Source of the DNA: Luteimonas sp. MC1572
GTDB lineage: Bacteria > Pseudomonadota > Gammaproteobacteria > Xanthomonadales > Xanthomonadaceae
Direction: 5' to 3'
DNA length: 64,000 nt
Assembly: GCF_016615815.1 (NCBI RefSeq)
Contig: NZ_CP067112.1
Coordinates: forward strand, 806,001-870,000
The stretch's first letter is position 1, and every line of letters starts with the position of its first letter. Made by a program: the position numbers and the translations under genes. A model generated the notes under the pieces. The model saw nothing but the letters and a program-made list of their open reading frames with translations, did no database searches and had not been told where the DNA came from. This document shows positions 27,776 to 34,717 of this stretch, piece by piece.

Positions 27776-30294
27776 CGGCGGACGCAGCGCGTTCGCCGCC
27801 GATGCGCGCGAAGACGCCTGCACGCAGCCGCGCCGACGCGCCGCTGTCGGCGTGGTTCGCCGCGCAGGGCTGGCGGCCGGCGGCGTTCCAGCGCGAGGCC
27901 TGGCGGCGTTACCTCGCCGGGGAATCCGGCCTGCTGGTCACGCCCACCGGCAGCGGCAAGACGCTGGCCGCGCTCGGCGGGCCGCTGCTCGAAGCGCTGC
28001 GCCTCGGCGACACCACCGCACCGAAGCGCGCGCGCCCCGGCGTGCCGGCCACGCCGCGCCTGCGCGTGCTGTGGATCACCCCGCTGCGCGCGCTGGCGGT
28101 GGACACGGTGCGCGCCGTGCGCGAACCGATCGCCGCGCTCGGCGTGCCGTGGACGGTGGCCATGCGCACCGGCGACGCCAGCGCGCGCGACAGGCGCCTG
28201 GCGCGCCAGGGCCTCGCCGACGTGCTGGTCACCACGCCGGAATCGTTCGCGCTCGCCCTGTCGTATCCCGATGCCGGCGCGCTGCTGGCCGGCGTGCGCG
28301 CGGTGGTGGTGGACGAGTGGCACGAACTGCTCGGCAACAAGCGCGGCGTGCTGCTGCAGCTGTGCCTGGCGCGGCTGCGCGCGCTGGCGCCCGCGGCGCG
28401 CACCTGGGGGCTGTCGGCCACGCTCGGCAACCTCGACGAAGCGCGCGACGTGCTGCTGCCGCATGCGCCGGGCGCCGCGATCCTGTCCGCGCCCAGGCCG
28501 AGGAAGATGACGCTGGAAACCCTGTTGCCGGCCGAGGGCGAGCGCTTCCCCTGGGCCGGCCACCTCGGCCTGTCGCAGCTGCAGCGCGTCGCCGCGGTGC
28601 TGCAGCGCGCGCGCAGCAGCCTGCTGTTCACCAACACGCGCTCGCAGGCCGAGCTCTGGCACCGCGCGCTGCAGGCGGTGTGGCTGGACGACCCGGCCAC
28701 GCTCGCGCTGCACCACGGCTCGCTCGACGCCTCGCTGCGCGCCGCCGCCGAGGCCGGCCTGCGCGACGGCAGCGTGCGCTGCGTGGTGGCTACCTCCAGC
28801 CTCGACCTCGGCGTCGACTTCCCGGCCGTGGACCAGGTGCTGCAGGTCGGCAGCCCCAAGGGCATGGCGCGCCTGCTGCAGCGCGGCGGCCGCGCGCGGC
28901 ACCGGCCGGGCGAGGCCGGGCACGTGGTGTGCGTGCCCACGCATGCGCTGGAGCTCGCCGAATATGCCGCCGCACGCGATGCGCTCGCCGGCGGCCGCAT
29001 CGAAGCGCGCCCACCGCCACGGCTGTCGCTCGACGTGCTGGCGCAGCACTGCGTCACCCTGGCGCTGGGCGGCGGCTTCGATGCAGACGCGTTGCTGGCG
29101 GAAGTGCGTGGCACGCATGCATTCGCCGACCTGCCGGACGTGGCCTGGCAGGCGGTGCTCGATTTCGTCGTGCGCGGCGGCGGTGCGCTCGAGCACTACC
29201 CCGACTACCGCCGCGTGCTGCGCGACGCTGACGGCAGCTACCGCGTGCACGACCGCCGCGTCGCGTTCCGCCACCGCCTGTCCATCGGCACCATCACCAG
29301 CGATGGCAGCGTGCAGGTGCGCTACATGAAAGGCGGGCACCTGGGCGTGGTGGAAGAGGCGTTCGTGTCGCGCCTGCGGCCGCGCGACCGCTTCCAGTTC
29401 GCCGGCCGCACGCTGGAACTGGTGCAGCTGAAGGACATGACCGCCTACGTGCGCCTGGCCACGCGCAACGACGGCATGGTGCCGCGCTGGCAGGGTGGGC
29501 GCATGCCGCTGTCCAGCGAACTGGCCGCCGAGGTGGAAGCGACCCTGGCGCAGCCACCGGCGAGTCCGGAGATGCGCGCGTTGTCGCCGCTGCTGGCACT
29601 GCAGACACGTCTCTCTGCGCTGCCCACGCCCGACACGCTGCTGGTGGAAGCGGTGAAGACGCGGCAGGGCTGGCACCTGTTCGTGTTTCCGTTCGCCGGC
29701 CGCGCGGTGCACGAGGGCCTGGCGCCGCTGCTGGCGCTGCGCTGGTCACGCGAGGCACCCAACACCTTCGCCTGGGCGATGAACGACTACGGCCTGGTGC
29801 TGAGCGCGCAGGCCGAAGCCTGGCCGGACGCTGCGCTGCTCGCGCGCATGCTCTCGCCCGATGGCCTGCTCGAGGACCTGCACGCCAGCCTCAACATCGC
29901 CGAGCTGGCCCGCCGCCAGTTCCGCGACATCGCCCGCGTCGCCGGCCTGCTGCCGCCGTCACTGCCGGGCCGCGCGATCCGCTCGCTGCGCCAGCTGCAG
30001 GCGTCCAGCGGCCTGCTGTTCGACGTGCTGCGCCGCCACGACCCGGGCCACATGCTGCTGGCGCAGGCCGAACGCGAAGTGCTGGAGGCGCAGCTCGACG
30101 TGCGCCGCCTCGGCGACACCCTGCGCCGCTGTCGCGACCGCACGCTCGACCTGCGCACCCCGCGCAGCCTGACGCCGCTGGCGTTCCCGCTGTGGGCGGA
30201 CGCCATGCGCGGCCAGCTCAGCAGCGAGGACTGGCGCACGCGCGTGCAGCGCGCCGCGGCACAGCTCGAGAAGCGCCATGCCCGACGTGCTTGA
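27772..30294 (+). CDS. lhr: Ligase-associated DEXH-box helicase (Lhr core type)
   Basis: 840-residue superfamily 2 helicase consisting of the Lhr core only (two RecA lobes, winged helix, Lhr-specific beta-barrel), without the long C-terminal extension of E. coli Lhr. Motifs: TPTGSGKT, ITPLRALAVDT, TPESFAL, DEWH in VVVDEWHELLGNKRG, GLSATLGN, then TSSLDLGVDFPAVDQV and RGGRARHRPG. Lhr core proteins are 3'-to-5' translocases that unwind RNA:DNA hybrids. The ATG at 27772 overlaps the ligase stop; the last 17 bases overlap pdeM. Expected to act with the ligase and nucleases in an as yet incompletely defined DNA repair route. Confidence 0.94.
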   Translation: MTADAARSPPMRAKTPARSRADAPLSAWFAAQGWRPAAFQREAWRRYLAGESGLLVTPTGSGKTLAALGGPLLEALRLGDTTAPKRARPGVPATPRLRVLWITPLRALAVDTVRAVREPIAALGVPWTVAMRTGDASARDRRLARQGLADVLVTTPESFALALSYPDAGALLAGVRAVVVDEWHELLGNKRGVLLQLCLARLRALAPAARTWGLSATLGNLDEARDVLLPHAPGAAILSAPRPRKMTLETLLPAEGERFPWAGHLGLSQLQRVAAVLQRARSSLLFTNTRSQAELWHRALQAVWLDDPATLALHHGSLDASLRAAAEAGLRDGSVRCVVATSSLDLGVDFPAVDQVLQVGSPKGMARLLQRGGRARHRPGEAGHVVCVPTHALELAEYAAARDALAGGRIEARPPPRLSLDVLAQHCVTLALGGGFDADALLAEVRGTHAFADLPDVAWQAVLDFVVRGGGALEHYPDYRRVLRDADGSYRVHDRRVAFRHRLSIGTITSDGSVQVRYMKGGHLGVVEEAFVSRLRPRDRFQFAGRTLELVQLKDMTAYVRLATRNDGMVPRWQGGRMPLSSELAAEVEATLAQPPASPEMRALSPLLALQTRLSALPTPDTLLVEAVKTRQGWHLFVFPFAGRAVHEGLAPLLALRWSREAPNTFAWAMNDYGLVLSAQAEAWPDAALLARMLSPDGLLEDLHASLNIAELARRQFRDIARVAGLLPPSLPGRAIRSLRQLQASSGLLFDVLRRHDPGHMLLAQAEREVLEAQLDVRRLGDTLRRCRDRTLDLRTPRSLTPLAFPLWADAMRGQLSSEDWRTRVQRAAAQLEKRHARRA

Positions 30295-30919
30295 ACTCGT
30301 CATCGCCGGCGAGCCGATGCGGCTGTACGCGGACCGCGCGCTGTACTGGCCGGCGCGCAGCCGCCTGCTGATCGCCGACCTGCACCTCGGCAAGGGCGAC
30401 ATCCTGCGCGCGGCCGGCATCGCCGTGCCCAGCGGCGGCACCGCGCACGACCTCGCGCGCATCGACGCGCTGCTGCAGCGCTCGGAGGCGCGCGAGCTGT
30501 GGATCCTCGGCGATTTCCTGCATGGGCGGCACCAGCCGCAGGTCGACGCCGCCTGGCGCGCGTTGCTTGCCGCGCACCCCGGCTGCGTGGCCGCGGTGGT
30601 GGCCGGCAACCACGACCGATCGCTGCTGGCAGATTCCGTGGGCGTGGTGCGCCTGCCCGACGACGTGCGCGATGGCCCGTTCCGGTTCCGCCACCATCCG
30701 CTCGACGTCCCCGGGCCCGCGGCCGGACATGTGCTGTGCGGGCACGTGCATCCCGTGGCGCGCCTGCCGGGTCTGCCGGGGCGCCATCCCGCGCTCGCGC
30801 TCGACGCGCACCAGTCGGTGCTGCCGGCGTTTTCCGCGTTCACCGGCGGCCAGCGGCTGGACGACGCGCGCCACTGGGTGGCATGCGCCGGTGGCGTGCT
30901 TGCCGTGAATGCGCCTTGA
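30278..30919 (+). CDS. pdeM: Ligase-associated DNA damage response phosphoesterase PdeM
   Basis: 213-residue calcineurin-like metallophosphoesterase. All metal-binding blocks are present: LIADLHLGKGD, ILGDFLHGRH, VVAGNHDRSL and CGHVHPVAR. In Pseudomonas putida the last member of the Lhr cassette (Lhr-associated Pde) is a Mn-dependent phosphodiesterase, and the fixed gene order here gives the same assignment. Start at 30278 lies inside the end of lhr (17-bp overlap), so it is translated by coupling. Closes the cassette; TspO begins 59 bp later with its own ribosome site region. Confidence 0.92.
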   Translation: MPDVLELVIAGEPMRLYADRALYWPARSRLLIADLHLGKGDILRAAGIAVPSGGTAHDLARIDALLQRSEARELWILGDFLHGRHQPQVDAAWRALLAAHPGCVAAVVAGNHDRSLLADSVGVVRLPDDVRDGPFRFRHHPLDVPGPAAGHVLCGHVHPVARLPGLPGRHPALALDAHQSVLPAFSAFTGGQRLDDARHWVACAGGVLAVNAP

Positions 30920-30978
30920 CCCGCGCACCACGGCGCATCGCGTAGCGTCGCGCGTCACCACAGCGGAGCCACCACGCC

Positions 30979-31473
30979 ATGACCGAACGTACGCAGCATC
31001 CCTGGACCGGCCTCGCAGGCTGGGCCGCCGTGACCTTCGCCACCGCGGCCATCGGCGGCGCGGCGTCGGTGCGCTCCGACGATTTCTACGCCCAGCTGGC
31101 GACGCCCACCTGGGCGCCACCGGCCTCGGTATTCGGCCCGGTGTGGACGCTGCTGTACATCCTGATGGCGCTGGCGGCGTGGATGGTCTGGCGGCGCGCG
31201 GGCTGGCAGGGCGCGCGCGTCGCGTTGACGCTGTACCTGGTGCAGCTGGTGCTCAACGCGTTGTGGACGTGGTGCTTCTTCGCCTGGCGCATGGGCGGGC
31301 TGGCGTTCGCCGACATCGTGCTGTTGTGGCTGGTGATCGCGGCCACCACCTGGCTGTTCTGGCGCGTGCGGCCGCTTGCCGGCATGTTGATGCTGCCGTA
31401 TCTCGCATGGGTCACGTTCGCTGCGTTCCTCAACCATGCCGCGTGGCGCATGAATCCGCAGCTGCTCGGTTGA
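30979..31473 (+). CDS. tspO: TspO/MBR family tryptophan-rich sensory protein
   Basis: 164 residues with five predicted membrane helices. Family signatures are YAQLATPTWAPPASVFGPVW, the loop and helix where the conserved Pro-Trp-x-Pro-Pro lies, LYILMALAAWMVWRR, LYLVQLVLNALWTWCFF and YLAWVTFAAFLNHAAWRMN. TspO proteins bind porphyrins and are linked to tetrapyrrole handling and oxidative stress. It lies 59 bp after pdeM; a separate promoter cannot be excluded. The gene ends five bases before the stop of the convergent FMN reductase gene. Confidence 0.93.
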   Translation: MTERTQHPWTGLAGWAAVTFATAAIGGAASVRSDDFYAQLATPTWAPPASVFGPVWTLLYILMALAAWMVWRRAGWQGARVALTLYLVQLVLNALWTWCFFAWRMGGLAFADIVLLWLVIAATTWLFWRVRPLAGMLMLPYLAWVTFAAFLNHAAWRMNPQLLG

Positions 31474-31477
31474 TGCG

Positions 31478-32050
31478 TCAGGCGTCGCGCGGCAGTACCG
31501 TCAACACACGCGCGATGAACTGGTGGAATTCCTCCAGGTAGTCGCCCAGGAACTTCGCCGTGGATGCATCGGCGATCTCGCCGGCGTCGTTGATCATCCC
31601 GTCCTTGAACTGGATGTAGGCCTCCGGCGAGTTCATCTGCGGCGAGTTGAGAAAGCCGAGGATGCTGCGCAGGTGCTGCTGGCCCACGGCCGTGCCGATC
31701 GCACCTGGCGAGGTGCCGATCACGCCTGACGGAATGTTGGCGAAGGAGTTGGTGCCCCACGGGCGGCTGGCCCAGTCGATGGCGTTCTTGAGGCCGCCGG
31801 GAATGGAGCGGTTGTACTCCGGCGTCACGATCAGGATCGCGTCCGAGCTCTTGATCGCCTGCTTGAACTTGCGGCCGGCTTCAGGATAGTCGGCGTCATA
31901 GTCGTAGCTGTAGATCGGCAGGTCCCGGTAGGAGATCTCCGCGAACTTGAGCTGGGACGGGGCCAGCTTGAACAGCGCATTGGCGAACTTACGGTTGATC
32001 GAGTCCTTGGCGATGCTGCCGATCAGGTATCCCACGTTGTAGGTCTTCAT
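31478..32050 (-). CDS. NADPH-dependent FMN reductase family protein
   Basis: 190-residue flavodoxin-fold oxidoreductase. VGYLIGSIAKDSINRKFANA forms the phosphate-binding first loop, PIYSYDYDAD follows, and VTPEYNRSIPGGLKNAIDWAS is the diagnostic FMN-binding motif of the YieF/chromate and azo/quinone reductase group. It reduces quinones and other acceptors with NAD(P)H in the cytoplasm, usually as protection from oxidative stress. Start at 32050 (MKTYNVGYLIGS) fits the fold. Upstream on the same strand, at 136 bp, lies the small membrane protein gene. Substrate preference cannot be told from sequence. Confidence 0.93.
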   Translation of the reverse strand: MKTYNVGYLIGSIAKDSINRKFANALFKLAPSQLKFAEISYRDLPIYSYDYDADYPEAGRKFKQAIKSSDAILIVTPEYNRSIPGGLKNAIDWASRPWGTNSFANIPSGVIGTSPGAIGTAVGQQHLRSILGFLNSPQMNSPEAYIQFKDGMINDAGEIADASTAKFLGDYLEEFHQFIARVLTVLPRDA

Positions 32051-32186
32051 CGTCTGCTCCGGGCAGTACGGATGGCCGCTTTGGCCACTGCTCTGCGCAC
32101 ATGCCGAGCCGCCATTTTTCGCGCCGTCGTGTAAGGGGCCGGTGATTGCCGGCCCCCGCGCCGTCGCTACCCGCCACGCAGCGGGG

Positions 32187-32582
32187 TCAGCTGCCTGCTG
32201 TCGCCGATGCGTTTCCGAATACAGCCAGCAGCAGCAGGACGTATGCGACCACCGCCAGCAGTGCATGCGCGAGCACAAGCCACGACGGCAACAGGAGCTG
32301 CTTCCACTTGTAGGCCAGGCTCAACACCGAGCCGCCACCCGCCGCCGCCAGGAACAGCAGCAAGGCGATGAGAGCCGAGGAAGGCACATCGCCCATCAGC
32401 GCGGCATAGGCCAGCAAGGTGATGCCTGCGGCAGCCAGCAATCCGTGCAACATCGCCAGCCACGCCGGCGGATTGCGTGTGCCGCCGAAGCGGATCGCGG
32501 CCATCGCCAGGCCGCCAAGAGCCGCCAAGGTGAACAAGCCGGCGGCGGCTTGCAGCATGCCCATCGTTTCGTCCGGATTCAT
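32187..32582 (-). CDS. Small integral membrane protein, 131 aa
   Basis: Starts MNPDETMGMLQAAAGLFTLA behind a clear ribosome site (AAAGGAG on the minus strand, at about 32589-32595). Four hydrophobic stretches are visible: LFTLAALGGLAMAAIRF, LHGLLAAAGITLLAYAAL, ALIALLLFLAAAGGGSVLSL and LVLAHALLAVVAYVLLLLAV. No motif beyond the hydrophobic pattern is recognised, so no function is offered. It sits between the FMN reductase and the PfpI-type gene, all on the minus strand with gaps of 136 and 153 bp. Confidence 0.8.
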   Translation of the reverse strand: MNPDETMGMLQAAAGLFTLAALGGLAMAAIRFGGTRNPPAWLAMLHGLLAAAGITLLAYAALMGDVPSSALIALLLFLAAAGGGSVLSLAYKWKQLLLPSWLVLAHALLAVVAYVLLLLAVFGNASATAGS

Positions 32583-32735
32583 TGCATTGCTCCTTTGCGG
32601 TGAATCCCGGGCGGCCTGGGAGCAGGCGCGCTTGCCGGGTTGCCTGCAGGTCAATCGCAAGGCGCCGGCTCTGGAGGCGAGCCGGGCCGGAGGCAGACTA
32701 CAACTTCCGTCCGCGCGATTTCCTGGGCGAACCGG

Positions 32736-33257
32736 TCAACGCAGCGCGGCGATCACCGCATTGCTGAAGGCCGGGATGTCGTCGGGCTTGCGGCTGGTGA
32801 TGATGTGGCCGTCGGTGACGACCTCCGCATCCTTCCAGCGTGCGCCGGCGTTTTCCAGATCGGTGCGCACCGACGGCCACGATGTGAGTTCGCGGCCCTT
32901 GGCCGCGCCGGACTCGGCAAGCAGCCAGGGGCCATGGCAGATCGCGGCAAGCGGCTTGCCGGCGGCGTCGAAGGCGCGCACGAAAGCCACCGCCGCCTTG
33001 TTGATGCGCAGCTTGTCCGGATTGATCACGCCACCGGGCAGGACCAGGGCGGCGTAGTCGTCCGGGGAGGCCTTGTCGAGCGTGACATCGACATCCACCG
33101 TGTCGCCCCAGTTCTTGTCCTTCCAGCCGCGGATCTCGCCGGATTCGGGAGCGACGATGTCGACGTCGAAACCGGCGGCCAACAGGCGATCGCGCGGACC
33201 GGTGAGTTCGGATTGCTCGAAGCCATTGGTGGCGAGGATGGCGATGCGCTTGGCCAT
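32736..33257 (-). CDS. DJ-1/PfpI family protein
   Basis: 173 residues of the PfpI/YhbO type. MAKRIAILATNGFEQSELTG opens the fold with the conserved Glu after GF, ALVLPGGVINPDKLR carries the nucleotide-like loop, and AAICHGPWLLAESG contains the nucleophilic Cys-His elbow. Members have been described as deglycases or stress-resistance proteins; biochemical roles are disputed. Starts at 33257 with a GGAG-type ribosome site upstream on the minus strand. A second, secreted DJ-1 family protein is encoded at 43209-44324. Confidence 0.93.
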   Translation of the reverse strand: MAKRIAILATNGFEQSELTGPRDRLLAAGFDVDIVAPESGEIRGWKDKNWGDTVDVDVTLDKASPDDYAALVLPGGVINPDKLRINKAAVAFVRAFDAAGKPLAAICHGPWLLAESGAAKGRELTSWPSVRTDLENAGARWKDAEVVTDGHIITSRKPDDIPAFSNAVIAALR

Positions 33258-33382
33258 GGGGGAGTCCTGGGGCGGGGGAGCCGGAAGTCTGCCTCCGCGG
33301 GGGTTTTGCCGTGGTGAATCCGGTCGGCTGCGGGCGCGTGTTCGCCGTATTCTTCCGTCATCTCCAATGTTCGGGCCGATGC

Positions 33383-33808
33383 ATGAAACGCTTGAAGCCG
33401 GGCGCCGATGTGGGTGCAGCGTCGTCGCAAGCCTGTCCCTGCCGCCCGAGCGCCACATACGCGGCCTGCTGCCAGCCGATCCACGACGGCCGCGCGCCGG
33501 CCGCCACCGCCGAGGTCCTGATGCGATCGCGCTACAGCGCGTATGTGTTCGGCCTGCGCGACTACCTGCTGCACAGCTGGCATCCCGAGACGCGACCTGC
33601 GGAACTCGACCTTGATGACACACCCGGCCTGCGCTGGCTTGGGCTGGACGTGAAGCGCCACGTCGACAACGGCGACGGCACCGCGATCGTGGAGCTCGTG
33701 GCGCGTTACAAGGTGCACGGCAGGCCGGCGGTCCGCATGCACGAGGTCAGCCGCTTCGAGCGCGTCGATGGGCGCTGGGTGTATGTGGATGGCGAGGTGT
33801 CTGCATAG
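33383..33808 (+). CDS. YchJ family (UPF0225) protein
   Basis: 141 residues. The Cys cluster ACPCRPSATYAACCQPIHDG is the SEC-C-like zinc-binding motif at the N-terminus of YchJ proteins, and the rest is an NTF2-like domain: EVLMRSRYSAYVFGLRDYLL, SWHPETRP, GLDVKRHVDNGDGTAIVELVARYK, HEVSRFERVDGRWVYVDG. Function of the family is unknown. The ATG at 33383 is preferred since conservation starts just before the Cys cluster; a GTG at 33311 would add 24 residues. Head-to-head with the PfpI-type gene, 125 bp apart. It is followed by a 909-bp stretch without a long gene. Confidence 0.88.
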   Translation: MKRLKPGADVGAASSQACPCRPSATYAACCQPIHDGRAPAATAEVLMRSRYSAYVFGLRDYLLHSWHPETRPAELDLDDTPGLRWLGLDVKRHVDNGDGTAIVELVARYKVHGRPAVRMHEVSRFERVDGRWVYVDGEVSA

Positions 33809-33906
33809 CGGGCTGCGCCCACCGCCTGGTTGCGGATGGTGACCGTTCGTCGTCATGTCATCATTTCGCTTGCGCGCGTGCACTGCCGCGAGTAAGGTGC
33901 GCTCCC

Positions 33907-33924
33907 GTTGCGTAGCCACGCAAC
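33907..33924. repeat. Palindrome, 7-bp arms
   Basis: GTTGCGT and ACGCAAC form perfect arms around AGCC. It is the first of several hairpin-forming elements in the 0.9 kb leader before the tRNA-like RNA. It could be a protein-binding site or an RNA hairpin; nothing in the sequence decides. Confidence 0.5.
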
Positions 33925-33954
33925 CCGTTCCCTCATTCGAGTCGTACTTCGATC

Positions 33955-34059
33955 ATGTCCACGCAGAACCGCATAGCCGACCGCCTGCTGCCATCGCTGC
34001 CAAAGCGCGATGCGGGCCGGCGCGCGCGTTTCGCGTACGAAGGCGCATACCAGGCCTGA
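33955..34059 (+). CDS. Possible 34-aa peptide upstream of a terminator
   Basis: An ATG at 33955 opens MSTQNRIADRLLPSLPKRDA and stops at the TGA at 34057-34059, just before two hairpins and a T-rich tract. The peptide is basic and Arg-rich. No convincing ribosome site precedes it, so it is reported only because its position ahead of a terminator-like hairpin is what a leader peptide would show. Could equally be chance. Confidence 0.2.
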   Translation: MSTQNRIADRLLPSLPKRDAGRRARFAYEGAYQA

Positions 34060-34075
34060 CCGACTCCTCCACGGG

Positions 34076-34094
34076 AGATCGGTCACCCCGATCT
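34076..34094. repeat. Hairpin, 7-bp stem
   Basis: Arms AGATCGG and CCGATCT flank TCACC. It lies directly upstream of the stronger hairpin at 34109 and might be its anti-structure or an independent binding site. Confidence 0.45.
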
Positions 34095-34098
34095 TCCG

Positions 34099-34114
34099 AG
34101 GCACTGCGAATGCC
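34099..34114 (+). promoter_or_regulatory. Candidate sigma-54 promoter (AGGCAC-N5-ATGC)
   Basis: AGGCAC at 34099-34104 and ATGC at 34110-34113 have the GG and GC dinucleotides ten bases apart as needed for -24/-12 elements; the match to TGGCAC-N5-TTGC is good but not perfect. rtcB operons are classically driven by sigma-54 with the activator RtcR. The -12 part falls in the stem of the hairpin at 34109-34138, and no RtcR gene is in the window, so the call is tentative. Confidence 0.3.
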
Positions 34115-34146
34115 CTCGGACTCCATGCCGGGGGCATTTTCGTTTC
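34109..34146 (+). terminator. Rho-independent terminator-like hairpin
   Basis: AATGCCCTCGG pairs with CCGGGGGCATT (one G-T pair, 11 bp) around an 8-base loop, followed by TTCGTTTC. The tail TTTTCGTTTCTG also follows the terminator at 38514, so the two share a layout. It would end transcription from the YchJ side before the tRNA-like RNA. Confidence 0.6.
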
Positions 34147-34206
34147 TGCGTTCGCAAAGGACGTCCAACACACGCGGGCACCGCGGTAGCGGGGCAACGC
34201 AAATGA

Positions 34207-34232
34207 ATTGCCGTTTCGAAAGAGGCGGCAAT
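34207..34232. repeat. Inverted repeat, 7-bp arms with 12-bp spacer
   Basis: ATTGCCG and CGGCAAT are perfect arms separated by 12 bases. It lies about 125 bp ahead of the tRNA-like element, a distance at which enhancer-type regulators bind, or it may fold in the RNA. Function not known. Confidence 0.4.
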
Positions 34233-34336
34233 GCGCAGTCGAATCTCGATCGGTGACAGCGGTACGGGCTTGTGTCCCGTCCGGTGCGCGCGGCATTGCC
34301 GTGGCGCATGCCGATGCCGGTTCGAGGCGACTGCGA

Positions 34337-34359
34337 CAACGTGCGAGTCCCGCACGTTG
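34337..34359 (+). repeat. 9-bp hairpin abutting the tRNA-like RNA
   Basis: CAACGTGCG pairs perfectly with CGCACGTTG around AGTCC. The 3' arm ends with CGTTG (34355-34359), which can alternatively pair with CAACG at 34430-34434, the 3' acceptor strand of the tRNA-like element. The two pairings exclude each other. Confidence 0.6.
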
Positions 34360-34435
34360 ACCTCTGGATAGCTCAGACGGGTAGAGCAGTGGATTTTGTT
34401 TCCACGTGTCGCGGGTTCGAATCCCGCTCCAACGA
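34355..34435 (+). ncRNA. tRNA-like RNA with UUG anticodon loop, upstream of the SPFH-RtcB genes
   Basis: From 34369 to 34427 the sequence folds as a tRNA body: D stem GCTC/GAGC with a nine-base loop holding GGG and the usual terminal A; anticodon stem GTGGA/TCCAC with loop TTTTGTT (anticodon TTG at 34396-34398); five-base variable loop; T stem GCGGG/CCCGC with the canonical loop TTCGAAT. The acceptor is abnormal. The seven bases directly 5' (34362-34368) pair at only five of seven positions with 34428-34434. A perfect partner exists only if CGTT at 34355-34358 pairs with AACG and GGA with TCC, leaving seven bases bulged. There is a T at position 37 instead of a purine and no encoded CCA. So this is unlikely to be an ordinary glutamine tRNA. 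Published comparative genomics of RNA repair (Burroughs and Aravind) describes SPFH/Band-7 proteins with RtcB and a tRNA-like RNA, which fits this locus. Confidence 0.8.
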
Positions 34436-34437
34436 TC

Positions 34438-34487
34438 GCTGATTGTCATCAGCAAAAGGGCGCAAGCCCGAAACCGGGAACGTCCCG
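34438..34487 (+). other. Three consecutive small hairpins 3' of the tRNA-like RNA
   Basis: GCTGAT/ATCAGC (loop TGTC) at 34438-34453, GGGC/GCCC closed by a GCAA tetraloop at 34458-34469, and CGGGA/TCCCG (loop ACG) at 34475-34487. Their spacing suggests that the structured RNA continues beyond the tRNA-like body. From 34488 to the ribosome site at 34705 I see no further gene or clear signal. Confidence 0.5.
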
Positions 34488-34717
34488 TGCCTGTTCCGCC
34501 ATGCGTCGCAGTGGATCGCGATGCGCAACGAAGCACGCAGCGGGTAACGCGCCGGCACCGCGTCCTGGCGGTGGCAGACAACGTGGAAAAGCGGGCGCGT
34601 GCCGATACGGGCGCGGCCATGGATCCACGGCAGACGCCATCGCAAGCATCGGCCGCCCGCCCGCTACCTGCCAGGGGCGTTCCCACTTCTTCCGCCGGCC
34701 GTACAAGGAGAAAACCC

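Noticed and set aside
34369..34435. Ordinary tRNA-Gln(UUG)
   Set aside because: Acceptor stem mismatched, pyrimidine at position 37, no CCA, and the body does not resemble bacterial glutamine tRNAs. Kept as a tRNA-like RNA instead.
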